Shown here piece after piece: positions 1-5,124 of a DNA stretch of 6,146 nucleotides. The notes beneath the pieces were generated by a model. That model worked only from the letters and a program-made list of their open reading frames with translations. It ran no database searches and was not told the origin of the DNA. A program made the translations under genes and the position numbers. Source of the DNA: Chloroflexota bacterium (GTDB lineage: Bacteria > Chloroflexota > Anaerolineae > Promineifilales > Promineifilaceae); the NCBI GenBank assembly GCA_020353135.1, contig CP070688.1, positions 3,966,936 through 3,973,081 on the forward strand, read 5' to 3'. Every line of letters begins with the position of its first letter. Within the stretch, counting starts at the first letter, position 1.

Positions 1-403
1 AGTAGTAATAGATGCTAAAACGGGTAAAGAGCTCTCTCGGCGCCCGCTATGCAGTTCTGTACGTTGTTGTACGGGGTTCTGGCGGCCAAGCCCGGATGAT
101 TGCTTGTAGTCTAAACTCTGTGCATGCCTGTGTCAACATTGATCCTGCTTTCACAATGTCACATACACGGTAGGTGAATCTTGAATGGGCGCCGATAGGC
201 GTCACAATCTCAGACAGCCTCGAAAATCTGGCACTTAGTCACATTGCCCTTCGCCACGGCCGATGGCTCACAGTCAGTTAAGACCTTGAATGTAGACATT
301 ATGTGTGATTGATTGCTTTCGACGAGGTGTAGCTCGCCACGGTCAGGACGGGAAGATCCAGGTCGCGGATACGGGCCGGCAGGCCGTGCAGAGGCAACGT
401 CCC
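1..403. other. Region without a convincing gene
   Basis: This stretch lies beyond the 3' end of the minus-strand lipoprotein gene. Only short open frames are present: a plus frame open from the window edge to a TAG at 107-109, a 53-codon plus frame from an ATG at 12, and a 29-codon minus frame from 299 to 210. None has a Shine-Dalgarno sequence or a recognisable product. A short imperfect hairpin (188-193 with 198-203, loop GATA) is present but has no T-run on either side, so I do not call it a terminator. I see no tRNA or riboswitch pattern. Confidence 0.5.
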
Positions 404-1366
404 TCAAGGGATGGAGTAGGAAACCAGATCCATTGTCTCTGTGCCGAAATCGGAGATGGTACTCTGGTTGACGATGCCGATACCGTAGCCCATGTTGTAG
501 TTATTCGTCATGACCAATGCCTGTTCCATGGCGCTACCCATCATGGACAGCAGCATCTTGGCGTTGTTGACCTGTTCAATCTGCAGCCCGGCCGTGTTCT
601 GGCCGTCGAACGCGACCGGATCGACGCTGAGAACCGTGTTCAACTGTTCGGTGACCATGTCGCCGGTTGCCTCGAAGACTGTTCCTTCCGCTTCCTGGGT
701 GAACGAGATGGTGCTTTCCATGTTTGTGGTCCAGGTCGCTCCCGAAACCAGTTGCTCAGGCGGGAGCAAGAACTGGCCGTCTATGCTGACCTGCTCGATG
801 GTCAACTCAACGCCGGCCGGCGCGGCGCCCAAGTTGGCGAAGTCAAAAGAGGCCATGCCCTCGCCGGCCGTACAGTCCCAGCGATAATCAATAGAGACGT
901 CGCCGATGGTGATGTTGAGTACGGCCGTCGCGGAATCCGAATCCCCTTGCACATCCAGGACTTCCCAGGTTAACGTTTGGCCGGTGCCTTCGTAGGTCCA
1001 GGTAGCGCCCGGCCGCATGGGAAAATACGGATGATCGCAGGCGGTCTGGGATCCCGCGCCAGACGCGCCCCAACCTGGACCATCTCCAGCAGACGCGGTC
1101 TGCTCCGCGCCTTCTTCTTCGGCTGGCTGGGATTCTTCAACTACTTCTGTAGGAGCTGGGATCGATGTCGGCGTTGGTGGAGGTTCGGGCGTGGCCGTTG
1201 GTTCCGCTATCGCTTCCGCCGTGGGTTCGGCCGTCGCCGTCGGCGGATCGCTGGAACCGCCCGCATCGGCCGCGGCCGGCTCGGCGGTTTCGCTCTGCTC
1301 GCCGCCACAGGCGACCAGTGCGAGTGCCAATACGAGAACGAGTACGAAGAAAATGCGCCTTAACAT
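404..1366 (-). CDS. Secreted lipoprotein of unknown function
   Basis: A 320-residue predicted lipoprotein. Residues 1-19 form a signal peptide (two Arg, then a Leu/Val/Ala-rich core) ending in the lipobox L17-V-A-C20, so Cys20 should be lipidated and the protein anchored outside the cytoplasmic membrane. Residues 21-108 are a low-complexity Pro/Thr/Glu/Ala linker with PTATPEP-type repeats. The folded part begins near Cys110 with a 'YFP..PGATWTY' motif (residues 114-125), and a related 'SGATWTT' occurs at 208-214. Short hydrophilic beta-like segments follow, with a Gly-rich 'GYGIGIVNQ' at 293-301. Cys110 and Cys165 could pair as a disulfide. The frame stays open to an ATG at 1501. I chose the ATG at 1364-1366 because it places the signal peptide at the N-terminus and is preceded by GGGAG seven to eight bases away. 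The Y-P-x-x-x-G-x-x-W-x-Y pattern recurs in uncharacterised lipoproteins; no function can be assigned. Confidence 0.85.
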   Translation of the reverse strand: MLRRIFFVLVLVLALALVACGGEQSETAEPAAADAGGSSDPPTATAEPTAEAIAEPTATPEPPPTPTSIPAPTEVVEESQPAEEEGAEQTASAGDGPGWGASGAGSQTACDHPYFPMRPGATWTYEGTGQTLTWEVLDVQGDSDSATAVLNITIGDVSIDYRWDCTAGEGMASFDFANLGAAPAGVELTIEQVSIDGQFLLPPEQLVSGATWTTNMESTISFTQEAEGTVFEATGDMVTEQLNTVLSVDPVAFDGQNTAGLQIEQVNNAKMLLSMMGSAMEQALVMTNNYNMGYGIGIVNQSTISDFGTETMDLVSYSIP

Positions 1367-1411
1367 GATCACTCTCCCAATAACTGAAATATGGCGATGA
1401 TGCACAGCCTC

Positions 1412-1439
1412 AATATCAATAATGACTCTTTCTGGACAA
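1412..1439 (-). promoter_or_regulatory. Candidate promoter of the lipoprotein gene
   Basis: On the minus strand TTGTCC (1439-1434, four of six matches to the -35 consensus) is followed after 16 bases by GATATT (1417-1412, four of six matches to the -10 consensus). This would start transcription roughly 40 bases before the chosen ATG at 1366. It sits in a locally AT-rich patch of the 243-base gap behind the UbiA genes, which suggests the lipoprotein gene is transcribed separately. The consensus match is only moderate. Confidence 0.3.
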
Positions 1440-1574
1440 GGGTAAAACCGTCGGCGACATGAGCCGGCAGGTTTTTGCCTGGAAGCCCTGACGTTCGCCA
1501 ATTGACCTCATCATAGCGCGCCCGAGACCTTCCGGCTATGGTCGATTAGTCATCTTGTGACCGGATTGTCCCGA

Positions 1575-1598
1575 AGCGGGGAGAGGGGTGCTCCCGCT
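1575..1598 (-). terminator. GC-rich hairpin after the UbiA gene pair
   Basis: Eleven bases beyond the stop codon of the MenA-like gene, AGCGGG (1575-1580) pairs with CCCGCT (1593-1598). With one bulged G the stem can be extended inward through A1582-T1592 and G1583-C1591, leaving a seven-base loop. Its position suits a terminator or an RNA 3'-end-protecting hairpin for the two-gene unit. No T-run follows on the minus strand (the next bases are TCGGGAC), so it is not a classical Rho-independent terminator. Confidence 0.35.
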
Positions 1599-1609
1599 GC
1601 TAGCGAACG

Positions 1610-2551
1610 CTATCTCAGATAAAGCAGTAAAAAGGCGACAAATTCGACCCCGGCAGAACTCATGACCAGGCCAATACTCCAAAAGCCCAGGCTATCCCAC
1701 CTGGCGGGATCGGCCCACGCCCCGCGCCACATGCGCCAACCCTGCCCGATGGCCATCGGCGCGATGAGCAACAAGGCCAGTGCCACCTGGATCGGCAGAC
1801 CCAGCCAAACCAGCAGCGGCAGGCTGAGGTAAGCTAGCGCCAGTGCGCCGAGATAAAGGCGTACTGCCCTTTGCGATCCCACGAAATAGAGCAGCGTGTG
1901 CTTGCCGCTGGCCATGTCGCCTTCAGCATCCGGGAAGTTAACAACCATAAGCATGGCGAATTGAAGGCAGGCCAGGGGAAATACGGCCAGAAACGGCAAC
2001 AGGTTCAGGCCGCCAGCCTGCATATAGTAACCCACGATGGGCGTCAGACCGGTGATGAGCGCCGCCCCGGTTATTTCGCCCAGGCCGTGCATGTTGAGCT
2101 GTAACGGGGGCGAACTGTAGCTCCAGCCGAGGATGCCAGCCAGGAGAATCAGCGGCATGGTCAGCGGGCCCGTCTCCAGGACCACTACCAGCCACAGGGC
2201 CGCGAATAGAGCGACAACGGCCATGGTCATGGCAGTTATCAAGGCCACCTGCGGCGGCAGGAGACCTTTGGCCAGGATCTGGCTGCCGCCAGACCAGCGG
2301 GTCGGCGACGTGTTGGCTTCGTCGGCCGCCAGGTCGTAATAATCATTGCTGTAGTGCGTCATTAGCTGGATAGCCGTGATGGCTATCTGGGTCCAGAGTA
2401 GCGTCGCGATATCTAACTTGACCCCGCTGTACAAGGCCATGACGACACCCAACCCATGTAGCAGAATCCCACCCAGTAGGAAGAGAGGTCGACCCAGGCG
2501 AAGATAGTAGTAGGTTAGCCGCAAAACGCTCGGCGATTCGTTCTCAGTCAT
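1610..2551 (-). CDS. UbiA-family prenyltransferase, MenA-like
   Basis: A 313-residue polytopic membrane protein of the UbiA superfamily, closest by motif to MenA, which transfers a polyprenyl tail onto 1,4-dihydroxy-2-naphthoate in menaquinone synthesis. The first Asp-rich motif is N69-D-Y-Y-D73-L-A-A-D77, the MenA-type form that binds Mg and prenyl diphosphate. It is followed by 'SGGSQIL' (87-93), and then 'YSSPPLQLN' (145-153) and 'GLGEITG' (156-162). The second motif is N205-F-P-D208-A-E-G-D212 followed by S-G-K-H-T-L. About eight or nine hydrophobic segments alternate with these loops, as is usual for the family, and the length is normal. The start ATG at 2549-2551 has only a weak AGAG 13 bases upstream, so the N-terminus is slightly uncertain. 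It lies 33 bases behind the homogentisate-phytyltransferase-like gene on the same strand and is probably co-transcribed with it. The exact aromatic acceptor is inferred; other MenA-like UbiA enzymes are possible. Confidence 0.85.
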   Translation of the reverse strand: MTENESPSVLRLTYYYLRLGRPLFLLGGILLHGLGVVMALYSGVKLDIATLLWTQIAITAIQLMTHYSNDYYDLAADEANTSPTRWSGGSQILAKGLLPPQVALITAMTMAVVALFAALWLVVVLETGPLTMPLILLAGILGWSYSSPPLQLNMHGLGEITGAALITGLTPIVGYYMQAGGLNLLPFLAVFPLACLQFAMLMVVNFPDAEGDMASGKHTLLYFVGSQRAVRLYLGALALAYLSLPLLVWLGLPIQVALALLLIAPMAIGQGWRMWRGAWADPARWDSLGFWSIGLVMSSAGVEFVAFLLLYLR

Positions 2552-2584
2552 TGACGTATCATCGCTCTAAATCATAGCCTCATC

Positions 2585-3505
2585 TCAGATGGCGCTGGCG
2601 ACTTGCGAACTGACGATGGCGTTCAGGCTGAGCAAGATGTACTCGGCATAGAAGAGCGACCACAAGAACATGTAGAAGCGAGTGAATACCGCCGGCCTGG
2701 TCACGTCTACATTCCAACTCACCCGCCAGAATAGAAGAATAATGGCCAGATGGGGAATCAAAAGCAGCAATCCATTCGATCCGGGCAATAACACCAACGC
2801 GGCGATGACTGGCACCAGATAGAACGCGGTCAAGATCAAGCGGCCGCCTTGAAACACCGTCTTCGGTCCCAGGCGCACGGTGAAAGTTCGAACGCCAAAC
2901 TGGCGGTCACCGGATAGATCCGGAATATCCTTGTATAGGGCGATGACCAGGCCAAAGCCGAAAAAGAATAGCGCCAAACCAAATACTTGAAGCCAAGCTA
3001 TTTCCGGAGCTGCAAACAAGGTGTTGGAGAAGTGCAGGAATAGGCCCACATTGGCCACGACGCCACGGACAAAGGCGATGCTCAGCGCCGCCCAGAGCGG
3101 CCTAGTCTTCAAATGCGGGGGCTGGACCGAATAGAGCGTACCGATGATCAGGGTCAAGACGATGGTCAAAAACAAGTAAGCGCCTTGAGCAGCGGCCAGG
3201 CCGACCGCCAATACGCCGAACACGGCAACCAAAATGCGTCCCTGGCGCAGGGAGTACTTCCCGGCGGCCAACGGCAAGTTCGGTTTGTTGATCCGGTCAA
3301 TCTCGACATCGGTCACCTGATTCAGGCCTACGACGTAGATGTTCACCGAGAGGCAGGCGACGATCGTCAGCGCCAGAGCACTCAGCGCGCCCTGGCCAAG
3401 CCGCTCGTATCCCTGGGTCAGTATAAACATGCCAATGACCTGCAAAGAAGTGGCGATGATGGTGTGCGGCCGGCAGAAGCGCAGGAAGGTTAACAGTCTA
3501 TCCAT
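2585..3505 (-). CDS. UbiA-family homogentisate phytyltransferase-like
   Basis: A 306-residue membrane prenyltransferase whose motifs match the homogentisate phytyl/geranylgeranyl/solanesyl transferases (cyanobacterial and plant HPT/VTE2 type), which join a prenyl diphosphate to homogentisate with loss of CO2 on the way to tocopherol or plastoquinone. The family N-terminus 'RFCRPHTIIATS' is at 9-20. Motif one is N62-Q-V-T-D66-V-E-I-D70-R-I-N-K-P, the form typical of HPT. 'RGVVANVGLFLHF' (147-159) is another HPT hallmark. Motif two is K192-D193-I-P-D196-L-S-G-D200-R-Q, followed by 'RTFTVRLG' (206-213). Both Asp-rich motifs are intact and the length is normal, so the enzyme should be active. It is the first gene of a two-gene unit with the MenA-like prenyltransferase and diverges from an ABC-transporter operon. 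No Shine-Dalgarno sequence precedes the ATG at 3505. Family assignment is firm; the real substrate in this host is inferred. Confidence 0.88.
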   Translation of the reverse strand: MDRLLTFLRFCRPHTIIATSLQVIGMFILTQGYERLGQGALSALALTIVACLSVNIYVVGLNQVTDVEIDRINKPNLPLAAGKYSLRQGRILVAVFGVLAVGLAAAQGAYLFLTIVLTLIIGTLYSVQPPHLKTRPLWAALSIAFVRGVVANVGLFLHFSNTLFAAPEIAWLQVFGLALFFFGFGLVIALYKDIPDLSGDRQFGVRTFTVRLGPKTVFQGGRLILTAFYLVPVIAALVLLPGSNGLLLLIPHLAIILLFWRVSWNVDVTRPAVFTRFYMFLWSLFYAEYILLSLNAIVSSQVASAI

Positions 3506-3512
3506 AGAAGGT

Positions 3513-3518
3513 ATTATC
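3513..3518 (-). promoter_or_regulatory. Candidate -10 element close to the UbiA start
   Basis: Minus-strand GATAAT (five of six matches to the -10 consensus) ends seven bases before the ATG of the homogentisate-phytyltransferase-like gene. No Shine-Dalgarno sequence lies between them, and no good -35 is seen. This spacing would place the transcription start at or next to the ATG, giving a leaderless mRNA. Confidence 0.35.
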
Positions 3519-3599
3519 TTCGGTTCAATTCGTAGTCGAGAACAGCCGCGGCCGGACGGTCGCCTTTCGACTTTCGGTTACTCGAGGTGCTGTATTGGG

Positions 3600-3620
3600 G
3601 AGGGCCCTGTTCTGGCCCTC
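3600..3620. repeat. Inverted repeat, 7-bp arms
   Basis: GAGGGCC (3600-3606) and GGCCCTC (3614-3620) are perfect inverted copies around a seven-base loop. No T-run follows on either strand, so it is not a standard terminator. It could be a protein-binding site between the divergent units or a chance GC-rich hairpin. Confidence 0.4.
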
Positions 3621-3660
3621 TTGGGGCAAGGATCGTCCGCACTGATGCAGGATCAGTTTC

Positions 3661-3688
3661 GTGTTAACAAGTTGCCCTTTGATAACAC
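3661..3688. repeat. Inverted repeat GTGTTA-16-TAACAC
   Basis: GTGTTA (3661-3666) and TAACAC (3683-3688) are perfect six-base inverted arms separated by 16 bases. The AT-rich arms about two helical turns apart suit a dimeric regulator site, but six-base arms are short enough to occur by chance. Confidence 0.25.
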
Positions 3689-3790
3689 AAAAGCGCACAG
3701 ATGCAAGACTTGAACAACCCTCGTTTCGGCGATTTACCGTATCTCCACGATCTTCGTCGTTAAGCCAGGATCAATTAGGACCTATGTACT

Positions 3791-3805
3791 GTCTGGATTA
3801 CAGAC
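3791..3805. repeat. Inverted repeat GTCTG-5-CAGAC (possible operator)
   Basis: Perfect five-base arms, GTCTG (3791-3795) and CAGAC (3801-3805), flank GATTA. The element overlaps the candidate -35 box of the promoter ahead of the small ORF and transporter genes, which is where a repressor operator would be expected. The role is inferred from position only. Confidence 0.3.
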
Positions 3806-3825
3806 CTAAAGCATTAAGATATAAG
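3797..3825 (+). promoter_or_regulatory. Candidate promoter of the ABC-transporter operon
   Basis: ATTACA (3797-3802, four of six -35 matches), a 17-base spacer and TATAAG (3820-3825, five of six -10 matches) form a reasonable sigma-70-type promoter. Transcription would begin near 3832, just before the small ORF and about 150 bases before the substrate-binding protein gene. The AAGGG ribosome-site candidate of the small ORF overlaps this -10, so the two predictions do not fit together perfectly: if this promoter is used the small ORF would be essentially leaderless. Confidence 0.35.
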
Positions 3826-3833
3826 GGTACTAG

Positions 3834-3965
3834 ATGGAAGCGCTGACGCCTTGGCGCGATCAGCTCCCGTTCATGCAAGATAGCCCCTTCGTTTTCTGGT
3901 CAAAGCTATCCCTCATGATCGGACTGGTGGGGTGTCTCGCACAGATTATCGCGGAGTCTTATTAG
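3834..3965 (+). CDS. Possible 43-residue small protein
   Basis: An ATG at 3834 opens a 43-codon frame ending at TAG 3963-3965, 15 bases before the substrate-binding protein start. AAGGG lies six bases before the ATG, a good ribosome-site spacing. About two thirds of codons end in G or C (29 of 43 by hand count), in keeping with real genes nearby. The peptide begins MEALTPWRDQ and its second half (about residues 19-40) is hydrophobic, with Lys24 inside, so it could be a small membrane peptide or an upstream leader that couples translation to the transporter. I recognise no family. It may also be a chance frame in a long 5' leader. Confidence 0.35.
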   Translation: MEALTPWRDQLPFMQDSPFVFWSKLSLMIGLVGCLAQIIAESY

Positions 3966-3980
3966 AACAGGAGTGAAAGC

Positions 3981-5108
3981 ATGTCTTCACGGAAGTACTT
4001 ATGGTTAGCTATCTTACTCATGTTGAGCTTGCTTGCCGTTGCTTGCGGCGGCCAGGACGAGGCCACGCCGACACCCGAGCCGTCTGCTGAAGAGCCTGAG
4101 GAAGCGGCTGAGCCGGCCGAAGAGGTCGAGGAAGAGGCCGAAGCGCCAGAGGAAGAGGCCGCGGCGCTTGAACTTGACACAATCAAAGTAGGATATATCC
4201 CGATTCTAGGATTCGCGCCGTATTTCGTTGCTCAGGAAAGGGGTTACTTCGAGGACCAGGGTCTCAACGTAGAAATGGAACTGTTCCGATCGGGCGATCC
4301 CATGATCGCTCCGTTGAGCCAGGGACAATTAGATGTCGGCGGCGGGGAGACCGGCCCGGCGTTGTTCAACGCCGTCAACCGGGATCTGGATGTCCGGGTA
4401 GTCGGCGCCCTGGCCGCCCAGCCTGAAGGTTATGGCGCCGTTCCGCTGCTGGTTCGCACGGAGCTATCTGAGTCGGGCGAGGTGACAACGCCGGGCGATC
4501 TGGCCGGCCGCAAGGTGGCGGTGAACATCGAGCGGGGGACGGCCGAGTATCTGCTGGCCAAAGCGCTGGAAAAGGATGGCCTGAGCCTTGGCGACGTCGA
4601 ACTTGTATCGATTCCTTTTCCAGAGATCCCGGCTGCACTGGCCAATGCGGCCGTCGATGCGGCGATCCTGCCCCACCCGTTGGCCGGCAGGGCCCTGGGT
4701 GAAGGGGATGCGGTCGTGTTGTTGAACGGCGATCAGATCGTGGACAATCCTCAAAACGGGGTGATCTACTTCGGCCAGAAACTGCTGGATCCGGCAAATC
4801 GTGAAACGGCCGTGCGATTCCTGGTTGCTTACCTGATGGCGGCTCGCGAACTGCAAGGCGATGCCTTCCGGAGCGAAGACGACATCGTCAATGCCATCGT
4901 GGAATGGACGAGTGTTCCGGAGCCGGCCGTGCGCAATGGCGTTGCCTATTACTTCGATCCCGCTGGCGCCATCAACACGGCCAGCACGGAGGATTTTCAA
5001 GCATATCATGTGGGCAATGGCTATACCGAATATAGCGAACCAATGCCCTTAGATGCGATCATCGTCTCTGATTTCCTTGACGAGGCCCTGGCCCGCCTGG
5101 ATCAATGA
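3981..5108 (+). CDS. ABC transporter substrate-binding lipoprotein
   Basis: A 375-residue extracytoplasmic binding protein of the SsuA/TauA/NMT1-THI5-like class (nitrate, sulfonate, taurine or pyrimidine importers). Residues 1-21 are a signal peptide ending in L-A-V-A-C22, so Cys22 should be lipidated. Residues 26-63 form a very acidic Glu/Ala/Pro linker. The binding domain begins with 'IKVGYIPILGFAPYFVAQERGYF' split across 68-90, followed by 'EDQGLNVEM' (91-99) and 'LSQGQLDVGGGETG' (112-125), the usual ligand-pocket region of this class. 'PGDLAGRKVAV' (171-181) starts the second lobe, and 'AAVDAAILPHPLAGRAL' (223-239) is the typical hinge-proximal segment. AGGAG lies seven bases before the ATG at 3981. 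The ATPase gene follows 16 bases after the stop. The substrate cannot be told from the sequence: sulfonate, nitrate, and thiamine or riboflavin precursors are all handled by relatives. Confidence 0.9.
   Translation: MSSRKYLWLAILLMLSLLAVACGGQDEATPTPEPSAEEPEEAAEPAEEVEEEAEAPEEEAAALELDTIKVGYIPILGFAPYFVAQERGYFEDQGLNVEMELFRSGDPMIAPLSQGQLDVGGGETGPALFNAVNRDLDVRVVGALAAQPEGYGAVPLLVRTELSESGEVTTPGDLAGRKVAVNIERGTAEYLLAKALEKDGLSLGDVELVSIPFPEIPAALANAAVDAAILPHPLAGRALGEGDAVVLLNGDQIVDNPQNGVIYFGQKLLDPANRETAVRFLVAYLMAARELQGDAFRSEDDIVNAIVEWTSVPEPAVRNGVAYYFDPAGAINTASTEDFQAYHVGNGYTEYSEPMPLDAIIVSDFLDEALARLDQ
4128..4161 (+). repeat. 13-base direct repeat in the acidic linker
   Basis: GAGGAAGAGGCCG occurs at 4128-4140 and again at 4149-4161, a 21-base (seven-codon) period within the Glu/Ala linker of the substrate-binding lipoprotein. 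It keeps the reading frame, so gain or loss of a unit would only change linker length. Confidence 0.7.
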
Positions 5109-5124
5109 AAAGGGGTAGCTGTCT

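Larger units (their letters stand above)
3506..3833. other. Divergent intergenic region
   Basis: This non-coding stretch separates the minus-strand UbiA unit from the plus-strand transporter operon and should hold promoters for both. The short frames inside it have no family resemblance, and the longer one from 3661 begins at a GTG without a ribosome site. It is visibly less GC-rich toward the right end. It contains three inverted repeats (3600-3620, 3661-3688, 3791-3805), listed separately. I looked for riboswitch hallmarks (the CTGAGA core of TPP, FMN-element conserved blocks) because NMT1-like importers are sometimes vitamin-regulated, and saw none. Confidence 0.55.

Noticed and set aside
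1..109. Plus frame open from the window edge to TAG 107-109, beginning VVIDAKTGKEL
   Set aside because: The first residues look protein-like and could be the end of a gene cut by the window, but the following 25 residues (many Cys, Arg, Ser) do not, and 36 codons are too few to decide. Sequence left of the window would settle it.
210..299. 29-codon minus-strand frame beginning MSTFKVLTD
   Set aside because: There is no ribosome site, no known family, and the length is within chance expectation.
305..973. Long plus-strand open frame (222 codons) opposite the lipoprotein gene
   Set aside because: It is antisense to a well-supported lipoprotein gene, its product has no recognisable domain or signal, and such frames are common opposite GC-biased codons.
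977..1363. Arg-rich plus-strand frames opposite the lipoprotein linker
   Set aside because: They are the complement of the Pro/Thr/Glu/Ala low-complexity linker; the Arg and Gly richness is a mirror artefact.
1367..1501. 45-residue upstream extension of the lipoprotein gene to an ATG at 1501
   Set aside because: It would bury the signal peptide and lipobox inside the protein; the ATG at 1366 has a good ribosome site.
1612..2590. ATCTCAGAT present at the 3' end of both UbiA genes (1612-1620 and 2582-2590)
   Set aside because: Only nine bases are shared, it falls in different reading phases relative to the stops, and the flanks do not match, so chance is the simplest explanation.
3661..3846. 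61-codon plus-strand frame in the divergent intergenic region
   Set aside because: It starts at GTG without a ribosome site, overlaps the predicted promoter and the small ORF start, and has no recognisable product.
3506..3980. Possible FMN or TPP riboswitch ahead of the transporter
   Set aside because: I checked by eye for the conserved TPP core (CTGAGA and partner) and FMN-element blocks on the plus strand and found neither. A covariance-model search with the Rfam TPP and FMN families would be decisive.
4375..5009. Minus-strand frames of 140 and 181 codons inside the binding-protein gene
   Set aside because: They are antisense to a clear ABC binding-protein gene and their products resemble no family.
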